Below, in pieces: positions 56,852-64,000 of a DNA stretch of 64,000 nt; positions within the stretch are counted from its first letter, which is position 1; each line of letters begins with the position of its first letter. Below the pieces are notes generated by a model, which saw only the letters and a list, made by a program, of their open reading frames with translations, was not told where the DNA came from and did not search any database. The stretch comes from Annulohypoxylon bovei var. microspora (lineage: Eukaryota > Ascomycota > Sordariomycetes > Xylariales > Hypoxylaceae). The translations under genes and the position numbers were made by a program. Location: the NCBI GenBank assembly GCA_022836615.1, contig MU405327.1, forward strand, positions 68,572-132,571. Direction: 5' to 3'.

Positions 56852-58922
56852 TTAGGTAGCTGCCGGCCCTTGAAGTTCGATAGCATCTACAATGTAATTG
56901 GCACTCAGGAAATCTTGGTCACCACTACCGGATACGCCAATCGTGAGCGTGTTCTGCCCACTCTTCAACGCGGTTGCCGGAATGGTCCAGTTGTAGACCT
57001 CGCCATATCCTCGGTAGGCTCCGCGAGTCACTCCCCTCGAATCGATGAGTTTCTAAGTCCTAATTCAGTCTCATCGCCAATATCACTGGGCACGTTTTCT
57101 TCTACGCAGTGCGCAGGCATGACTTACCGGAGCACCAGGATCCTTTCCTGTCCAGCTACCAATAACCACCGACGGACGTCCCCCCTTAAATGAGAGCGTC
57201 GTTCCCACCCTCAACGTAAGATCTTGGACCTGATTGGCGGCGAGATCGAAATTTACCTTGGCGGTACCGCCGCTCTTGGAAAAGAGGGCCATGGGAAAGT
57301 CGCCGGGCGAAGACTGGCCGACCGTGAACGTCCCTCCCCAAGAACCCATGCGAGCGTCGCTCGGGTGCATCCGCTCGATCTTGTCTACGTTTTTCAGCTC
57401 CTGCGGGCGGCCGTCAAAGTCCCCGATGCGCCACACGACCGAGGGGTCCGGCTCCGCCGAGGCGATATTCTTGGTCGCGTCGCCCCCGGCCGTGACAGCC
57501 ACCGTATCTTTGGCCACCTCGTACTCGCCTTTATACAGCTTCATCGTATACGTCCCGGGCTTCATCAGGGGCGACTTGAACGCGCCGCCGGTAGCGACGG
57601 TCCAATAATGGGCTTTGTCGTTATACCAATGAACGACGGCTTCGAACCCGCTCGGGATCTTGGACACGGAGCCGGAGACGGAGCCGCGCTGGTCCGCCGG
57701 GACGTAACCCTGAATATCTAGACCGGCAAAGAAGGACGTGTCCAGATCCGCAGAAGGCTTGTCTCCCTTGCTATCAAAGTCGTCAAATCGAAGTTCTCAT
57801 GCGACGCGATGCGCGAGAATAGACCCTCTCAAGACTCACGTGAATTTTATGGCATACTGTCCCATGAGCCCGAAGCGCCACGCCTCGGTTCGGACGTGGC
57901 CGCTATTCATATACCAGTAAAGTTCCTGATCGCTACTGCCAGTCTGGCTGTTGATGTCGTGCATAAACGGCCCTCCGGAGGAGGTTTCGTACGCCGTGCC
58001 AGGCATGATCATCCACACGGCCGCGGTCTGAAGAAAACGGTATTAGTTCAGGTACCTAGGTATTCGCGTCAATGCCAGCCGCGGTTATGCCTTACCGATC
58101 CGGATACGCCGTGCACCTGGTCGTCGATGAAGCGATCCGACGTGTACATCTTGCATCGCGTTTGCCCGTTCGAGCATCTGAACGTATCTTTACCTTCGAA
58201 TGCGGTGCAGCCAATACTGTGGTATTCAGAGTTAGATCTCGAGCCCAAAGAAAAAGCACCCGCCGACAAATAAAAGCGACCCTCGGCATGCCAGGTCGAC
58301 CAGCTGCACACTAGACCAACTATCTGCACACCAAACCGACTAGAGCGCAAAGTCAACAACTTCAGGTGCTACTTACTTATTACCAACGTCTCCGTGCACG
58401 CCCGCAGGCAAGCTTTCCTGACGCAGCCGGGCAAGCCACCGGATCGACCTCTCCGGTGATATAAGTTGCCATGTAAATAGTCGGGTCGTCCGCTTTGGCG
58501 ACATAGTACTGGGTCACCGGTAACGAACTCGACCTGGCCGTGACCTTCACGTACTTCTCATCGAGAGTTTCCGCAGACACCTGGGACGTCCCGAGGCCAG
58601 AGTTTACGCCGGACGCCTTGCTCTTCCCCTGGTACTCGACGCTATCGAACAATAAGCTCGTGACGTCCCCGTTTGCCCTATCCTCGGTTAATCTGACAGC
58701 ACACGCACACCGGTAGAAGACGAGCGATACCTGCTAACCTCGAACACCAGGCCACCGCCCGTATCAACCTAGAAAGGTGTCTGTCAGCCAAGGAACCGAG
58801 CGGAGGAACGTCTGCCAGACACGAACCTTGTAGCTACCGCTCGTAGTGGTGAGGCCGAAGGCGGCGCGAGCGCCGTCGCCAAGAAGAGCCAGCGCGAGAA
58901 TAACAGACGCGACAATCATCAT
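56852..58922 (-). pseudogene. Rhamnogalacturonan lyase, polysaccharide lyase family 4, with a frame-breaking deletion
   Basis: Seven exons on the minus strand: 58922-58827, 58768-58731, 58677-58377, 58216-58096, 58027-57840, 57770-57128 and 57052-56852. A signal peptide occupies about residues 1-21, then AFGLTTTSGSYK, as in RglA. Further diagnostic segments: YTSDRFIDDQVHGVSG, VWMIMPGTAYETSSGGP, SGFEAVVHWYND (fibronectin III-like domain), WRIGDFDGRP and the C-terminal ANYIVDAIELQG. All junctions agree with phase except exon 3, which is 11 nt short (or 1 nt long). Near 58440 YITGEVDP should be followed by about four residues and then WLARLRQES; here TGGCTTGCC is reached one base out of frame, and translation stops at 58382-58380. 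Enzymes of this type cleave the rhamnose-galacturonate backbone of pectin outside the cell. Pseudogene or sequence error. Confidence 0.88.
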
Positions 58923-60947
58923 GCCTGGTGTACTACGAAAAATACTAGGCTAACAAGTATTACCTTGTGTAGGTTAAGATGATGGATTCAAGCTTGACGT
59001 AATGCTCGCCCTAGGTATTTACGTACCCAGGTATTTATATACGATACTACTTTCGCCATATTTCTAATTTCAACGCGAACCCCGGTCCCGGGCCATGTAG
59101 CAGCAATCAAATCATTGCCCTAATATTTCCCTCCCCGACGGGATCGGCGCTGAAGTTGCAAGATCCAAATCCCTAATACCCGGAGGGATATATATAAGAA
59201 AGGAACTAACACTCCGGCGATAGAAACGAACCTCAGCGGAGGAGCATTACCTTGGCCTATCGAGGAAAGCGGCTGCCCGGCAGAATTGCCACGGCACTGG
59301 CGACGGAACGAATATTTCCGCTTCCCACCGGAAGCAATCGTCATTCGGGATAAAGAAGCCCGAAACACCAACATCGACCAAATCCTTTAGTCACAAGCTG
59401 TCGATACTTAGGTATGTTTCCAAACAATGTCCATACTCGTTCGCAAAAGTAGCCGCGGGTATAAATAGACCCCCCCTGCTGGTAGGGACAAAATTTGATG
59501 TTTTCTTTTATCCATCGAAAGATGTTAACGAGCTTCACAAGGTGAACGGCTAAGAAAGCTACATAGCTTAACTAAAAACATCAGAACACTCATAAAACTT
59601 TCATCACCTAGGTATGTGCCTAGGTAGGTATAGCTAACGTATCCTGCTCGCCGTGGAAATGCCACGACTCACATCACATCTTACAAAACTGAGGGCATCA
59701 ACACGAGCAAAATGTCGCAACAATAGTATTGCCATGATACAATGCCGGGGGTTCAACGAATTTCTAGGTAAATCCCGTCTAAGACCCGATCTGCCTCATG
59801 AGGCTAGAAGTGTAGGTATGGCGGGCTGGGCGGGTCGATGGGCTCCACGAAAACATAACCGAATTTCATCAGGACATACAATCCCGTCATCCAGCGTTAG
59901 CGAATGATAAACTGTCGCTTATTCAACACCATCGCGATACGCTTTAAACTTGTATGAAAGGATGACGGAGCCATGCAAGTGGCACTTAGCTAGACGCCTA
60001 GCCCCCCGCGAGCGAGAGTATGGCGCAGTCGTGGCATCGCCGCATCGGTTATCTAAAACTCGAATGCGTGAAATTTCAAGACCGTGTCACGCAGAGAGGT
60101 GCTAGATGGAGCGACAAGCGAATTCAAGTTCGATTAGCTGACGCCTCGAGTAATAATAGGCATAGTATGTGCCTACCTACTTATATATACCTAGTACGTA
60201 GATAAGTAGGTACATAAACCACGCTGCCTTTTCCTCGATTAATCTTTACCCCCTTCCCACTTCCGTTTAACAGCATATTCTGTTCGTTTCCACACTACGG
60301 CCAATGATGATATGGGGAATTGAGATCGTATTCACGAGAAAACAAATGAGATCCCGAGTCTTCTGGGTCCTAACCATGGCTATATGTGACAATATCCGGA
60401 TTTTGATAAAGAGGCTCCGTTTTCGAAAAAGAAAAAACGGTCGCCCGAACCGAACCCACTATAAAACGGATGATGGACCCGGGCGCATGCAGCACGGGAG
60501 ACGGGTCGGGACCTCCCGCACCGCTACGATGAGCTGGACGAGTCGGCAAGCACACACCGAAGTCGCGCCGCATGTTCGATTTTGCTTACAGACTTTATAT
60601 GTTTTACTTAACAAGTGGGGTTTTGGTAAATATCCACGACGAGGAATATAAAGGGCGGCGTATTAATAAGCTCAATGGTGGAATCATTACAATAGAAGAT
60701 AGAAAATAAGTACCTAAATACTTAAGTCATTAAAGCACGGGCTACCAAACGGCTCTACGCGACCGCCTTTATCTAATCCGCAATGAGCTAAACAAGCGGG
60801 TGCAAGCACCTTCACCTGTACATACCTTTTATTTGCGTATCTTAATGAGCACCAACTACACGTAGACAATTTTCATGAACCACCTAGATCAACACCTTCC
60901 TACATACTAGGTAGGCACCTAGGTGGTTTCTCTCGCCTCAATTCACA
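58923..60947. other. Gene-free subtelomeric stretch
   Basis: 2 kb with only short frames of under 120 codons that show no domain or consistent codon use. Includes a TATATAAAGG-like sequence near 60645 and TAGGTAC motifs. Confidence 0.5.
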
Positions 60948-62486
60948 ATGCCTATCATTCAACCTCAATATCGAACCAATGCCAATCCTCAGCAAAACAC
61001 CCACCAAGGAACTATTTACAGCCAACACCCCTACGACCAAAATGTGTATCACAAGCTTGCTACCATCGACTGCTACCGAGGATGCCCTACAGGCCTTGTC
61101 CACGTCGTCGCTAAAGCTGCGATGCGGGACCCGGAGATAAACAACGACATCGACCAACTCTATCGGCGCTGCTTAGCACTTGCTCCTATCGCGCATGGGT
61201 CGCAGCAAGCTTATCCACCAACGGTCCAAGGTCCTACGCCAAGGTACATCGGCTCGCAACCCCAGCCGCCACAGCAAGCAATACAACAAGCAATACAACA
61301 AACAACGCAACAAGCAATACAACAAACAACGCAACAAGCAGCGCAACAAGCAATACAACAAACAACGCAACAAGCAGCACAACAAGCAGCACAACAAGCA
61401 GCACGACCCCTTACCACGACAGTCTTAGCCGCAAGACCTTCACTGCACAACTCTACACCAGTCTCCCCAGTTTACAGTCGATCTGCTACAACCCACGCCT
61501 CCGCCGAGTCAAGCTACGGTCGATCGTTAAGCCATGGCGGATCGTCAAACCAGGAGACACAGTCTAGCGAACCCCCTACAGCTGCGCCTGACCACTCCAG
61601 AGCTCGCAAGCGGCAGAGACGCTCGAGCACCTATGACGAGACTGCCGATGGGACTGCCGATGCTGTTGATGAGACTGTCGATACTATTGATGAGACTATC
61701 GATACTGCCGACGAGACTGCCGATCGGACTGCCGGAGAGATGATACGCTGTGGCTCTTCCAGCGGTAGGGAGTACGAGGTACCTCTAAGATCTATCAAGT
61801 CGCCCAGAGTCATCCCGCAATGTCCCAGGCCGCCCAAATCCGCTACCCAGCTCAGAGCCCCCGGGATGCAAGGCGCATCTAATCAACCGGGAACCGCTCG
61901 CCAGGACAGCGGCCGCACGCCCCAGGTCGACGCCGACCCCGACCCCGACGACGAGCCGGAGCCGAGAGAGAAGCCGGTCAACTTCTCCAAATTCCTCGAC
62001 GCGGCAGAGAAGGATCTCGGCTGGCACGGCAAATACGACAACATGTCCGACCAGCGAGAGCAGACCGCAGGCATGAAGGTCGCGATCAAGCTCGAGCAGG
62101 TGCTGGAGAAGCTCCGCGGATTCATGGACAAGCACCAGTCGCTGGACAACCGCGTACACATCCTCACCATCATGCGCGAGATCATGATGGCCGTGCTGCA
62201 GACCGAGGGATCTCGCGTAGGGAGCGAGGTGCGCAACTGCGCCTTCCAGTACGACGACAACCTGCTGTGGGCGGCCGAGAAGCTCACGGCCGCGCAGAGA
62301 CGCAAGCTGAAGACCCTCGACGGCGGCGCGTGGGTTCGCGATCTCAAGCTGCTCGCCGAAGAGGCTAAGAGCTACTGCATATTCGAGCGCCTGCCGCAAG
62401 TCTTGCAAGTATTCGAGCCTATTGCCAGCAGCACCGCCAACGCAGAACACGACAGCGATGTCGAGATAATATCTGGGATGCCTTAG
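60948..62486 (+). CDS. Subtelomeric protein with Q-rich tetrapeptide repeats and a conserved-looking C-terminal domain
   Basis: Single exon, 512 residues, the last gene before the telomere. N-terminal 100 residues are Gln/Pro/Tyr-rich and include a short ordered-looking part (ATIDCYRGCPTGLVHVVAKA). Residues about 109-152 are 11 tandem QQxx units (AI, TT or AA). A basic KRQRR motif (about residue 225) could be a nuclear signal. Next comes an acidic ETADxT/DETVD repeat (about 230-264). Residues about 345-495 look globular and helical: NFSKFLDAAEKDLGWHGKY, VLEKLRGFMDKHQSLDNRVH and LLWAAEKLTAAQRRKL, ending in an acidic DSDVEII that resembles a SUMO-interacting motif. No family recognised. GC-rich C-terminal coding contrasts with the AT-rich DNA just beyond. 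Confidence 0.75.
   Translation: MPIIQPQYRTNANPQQNTHQGTIYSQHPYDQNVYHKLATIDCYRGCPTGLVHVVAKAAMRDPEINNDIDQLYRRCLALAPIAHGSQQAYPPTVQGPTPRYIGSQPQPPQQAIQQAIQQTTQQAIQQTTQQAAQQAIQQTTQQAAQQAAQQAARPLTTTVLAARPSLHNSTPVSPVYSRSATTHASAESSYGRSLSHGGSSNQETQSSEPPTAAPDHSRARKRQRRSSTYDETADGTADAVDETVDTIDETIDTADETADRTAGEMIRCGSSSGREYEVPLRSIKSPRVIPQCPRPPKSATQLRAPGMQGASNQPGTARQDSGRTPQVDADPDPDDEPEPREKPVNFSKFLDAAEKDLGWHGKYDNMSDQREQTAGMKVAIKLEQVLEKLRGFMDKHQSLDNRVHILTIMREIMMAVLQTEGSRVGSEVRNCAFQYDDNLLWAAEKLTAAQRRKLKTLDGGAWVRDLKLLAEEAKSYCIFERLPQVLQVFEPIASSTANAEHDSDVEIISGMP
61272..61403 (+). repeat. Eleven 12-bp coding repeats (QQ-AI/TT/AA)
   Basis: 132 bp of in-frame 12-mers of the CAACAAGCAATA type. Three variants alternate (AI, TT, AA), suggesting unequal exchange between units. 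Confidence 0.95.
61630..61740 (+). repeat. Degenerate GAGACTGCCGAT-type coding repeats
   Basis: About nine imperfect 12-bp units encoding DETA/DETV/DTID in an acidic tract, the second repeat region of the same gene. Confidence 0.8.
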
Positions 62487-62607
62487 GTATACCTAGGTCC
62501 GCGTATAAGTTTATAATTAGATAATTATTTAATGTTAAGAGTGTTATGTTATCGGTTTCGACCATACGGCTCGGCTTCGAACGACTTGCCATTGATTAAT
62601 ACGCGAG

Positions 62608-62625
62608 GCCACCCGTTCGGGTGGC
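62608..62625. other. Short perfect hairpin
   Basis: GCCACCCG and CGGGTGGC form an 8-bp stem around TT, about 120 bp beyond the last stop codon. It may be a 3' structure or a relic of a repeat. Confidence 0.6.
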
Positions 62626-63094
62626 ACAATCAGTGCTCGGAACAACTACACCTTAATCCACTGGTGTACACTAACGCGTAATCAATTCAACCAATTCAAT
62701 TCAACGGACCCAGTTTTATTTAAGTGGGCTTAAACCAACCCAATTCAACGAAGCCATCGTGAGTTGAGTTAGTGTAATATGGTGTATTAATTGTGGAGTT
62801 TTAATGGATATTAAACTTATTATTAATAATTATTAAAAATTATTATTAAATTTAATGGTAATATTAATAAATATTAATAAAAAACTTTTATAGCGATTAT
62901 TATAATAAGTGAATATTATATGTGGCGTTAATAAAATTTTTAATTTCATCGTTATTTTAAACTAAAGTTTTAATTACCATTAAAATTATTACCTTTATAC
63001 GCGTTTTCGCGTTTTTTAATTAAAAATAATACTTTTTTAAATAATTTATTTAAATTTCGGGGGCTTCGAATTTAATATCGAACTTTTATTTAAA

Positions 63095-63154
63095 TCGACG
63101 ATAATTTATTTAATTCGATTATAATTTATTTAAATCGATTATAATTTATTTAAA
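63095..63154. repeat. Three tandem 20-bp units in the AT-rich block
   Basis: Units start TCGACG or TCGATT and end ATAATTTATTTAAA/T; copies 2 and 3 are identical, copy 1 differs at three positions. Confidence 0.85.
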
Positions 63155-63908
63155 AGTAATTTAATTTTATAAAAATTAACGATAATAACGTAAATAAAAA
63201 TAATTTCACGTAAAATAAAATTATTAATACGATATAAAAAGCTTTTACGTTTAATATATTATAATTAATTTAATTTAATTAACCGTTTTATAAATTAATT
63301 ACATTAATTTAATTAAAGGTTTTCGTGATTACGTAATAAACCAATTATATTAAAGCTTTAATTAAATTAATATAATTATTTCGAACATTAAATATAATAT
63401 CCCGAATTTAACCGGAAATCGATGGTTTAATTTTTTAATTTCCCGTTTTTATTTTTTTTTTATTTAACGAAACCATTTATTACCACGATTCGCGCATTCG
63501 TTTAATTACTTTTTAAACCTTTTTTTTAACCACCCGTGTTACCATTCGTTTAACCGCCCGTTAAATTATTCGTAATTATTTCGTAAATTATTTTTTATTA
63601 AACCTTTAAATTACCCGCCGAACTTTTACCCGTTAAAACATTTTCGTAAAATTTCTTATTAAATAATTTTTTAAACCATTAATTTAACCTTTAATTTAAT
63701 TATTTTTTAAATATTTCGTCGAAATTTTATTAAATTACCCGTTTAATTTTCGTAATTTCCTTCGATTTAAAATATAATTTATATAAAAACCGTTAAAAAG
63801 TTTCGTGTGGCCCGGGGAAAAAACAAACTCGAGTAAGGGCGGTTCGATTTTGTGGCCCGTGCGCGCGCTAATACTCTAATGCACCACAGCTATCTCCTAC
63901 TACACCAA

Positions 63909-64000
63909 GGGTTAGGGTTAGGGTTAGGGTTAGGGTTAGGGTTAGGGTTAGGGTTAGGGTTAGGGTTAGGGTTAGGGTTAGGGTTAGGGTTAGGGTTAGG
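63909..64000 (+). repeat. Telomere, (GGGTTA)n
   Basis: 92 bases of perfect GGGTTA repeats, about 15 units, G-rich strand oriented toward the right end of the window. This is a chromosome end. Confidence 0.99.

Larger units (their letters stand above)
62487..63908. other. AT-rich, RIP-like subtelomeric DNA
   Basis: From about 62790 to 63790 the sequence is almost entirely A and T in TTAATTAA/ATAATTTATT patterns. Most remaining cytosines lie in CpG, and CpA is very scarce in the first half, as expected after repeat-induced point mutation. 63460-63780 keeps more C than G (ACCC, AACC contexts), giving strand asymmetry. No open frame. The last 110 bp before the telomere (63800-63908) return to normal composition. 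Confidence 0.8.

Noticed and set aside
58380..58442. Explaining the PL4 frame break with an intron
   Set aside because: No donor-acceptor pair between GEVDP and WLARL keeps both conserved sides; the sequences abut directly.
59120..60651. Several 60-115 codon frames in the subtelomeric spacer
   Set aside because: No domain, no splice-linked extension and codon use unlike neighbouring genes.
61785..62450. A 221-codon minus-strand frame under the Q-repeat gene
   Set aside because: Antisense shadow of a GC-rich coding region; no domain or start context.

Overview
The window is the right-hand end of a chromosome of a filamentous ascomycete, most likely a Sordariomycete. The last 92 bases are perfect GGGTTA repeats with the G-rich strand running toward the end, which is how a real chromosome end looks. 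Genes carry short introns (mostly 47-170 nt) with GTANGT-like donors, CTAAC-type branch sites and AG acceptors. The gene content is typically fungal (GPI8, TFIIIC90, ADA2, ERG28, Nup155/170-type nucleoporin, DUF3632, GT90, fungal F-box protein). The sequence just inside the telomere is extremely AT-rich and has the look of repeat-induced point mutation. I do not claim a species.

Layout. 1-6.7 kb is housekeeping: a histidine-phosphatase gene cut by the left edge, GPI transamidase GPI8 and the TFIIIC 90 kDa subunit. 7.5-17.8 kb is more accessory: a secreted ribotoxin-like ribonuclease, a repeat-rich 2.4 kb gap, a DUF3632 protein, a beta-lactamase/LovD-like hydrolase, a small secreted protein, a small membrane protein and a Cdc25/rhodanese-type phosphatase. 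18.3-43.7 kb is again a conserved core: an O-fucosyltransferase-like protein, ADA2 head-to-head with the galactose-1-phosphate uridylyltransferase gene, ERG28 head-to-head with the 3-ketoacyl-CoA reductase gene, a large scaffold nucleoporin, a disordered protein, a methyltransferase, a secretory membrane protein, a TMEM97/EXPERA protein, an F-box protein and exonuclease V.

From 44 kb to the end the window is subtelomeric and visibly eroded: an assembly gap inside a poly-G tract with a degraded copy of its own left flank, a GH30 glycosidase gene with a 2-nt frameshift, a 554-bp hAT-type MITE with a perfect 8-bp target duplication, a GT90 glycosyltransferase, a set of three oxidoreductases (SDR, NmrA-like, FAD monooxygenase), a PL4 rhamnogalacturonan lyase gene with an 11-nt frame-breaking deletion, a fast-evolving Q-repeat protein, about 1 kb of AT-rich DNA in which cytosine survives mainly in CpG, and the telomere.

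Most gene models are spliced; exon coordinates were worked out by hand from reading frame, splice signals and family expectations, so individual junctions may be off by a few bases. Three models depend on reading beyond simple open frames: the left-edge phosphatase (never closed by a stop inside the window), the TMEM97 gene (an added third exon) and the exonuclease V and FAD monooxygenase genes (introns of length 3n that hide an in-frame stop).
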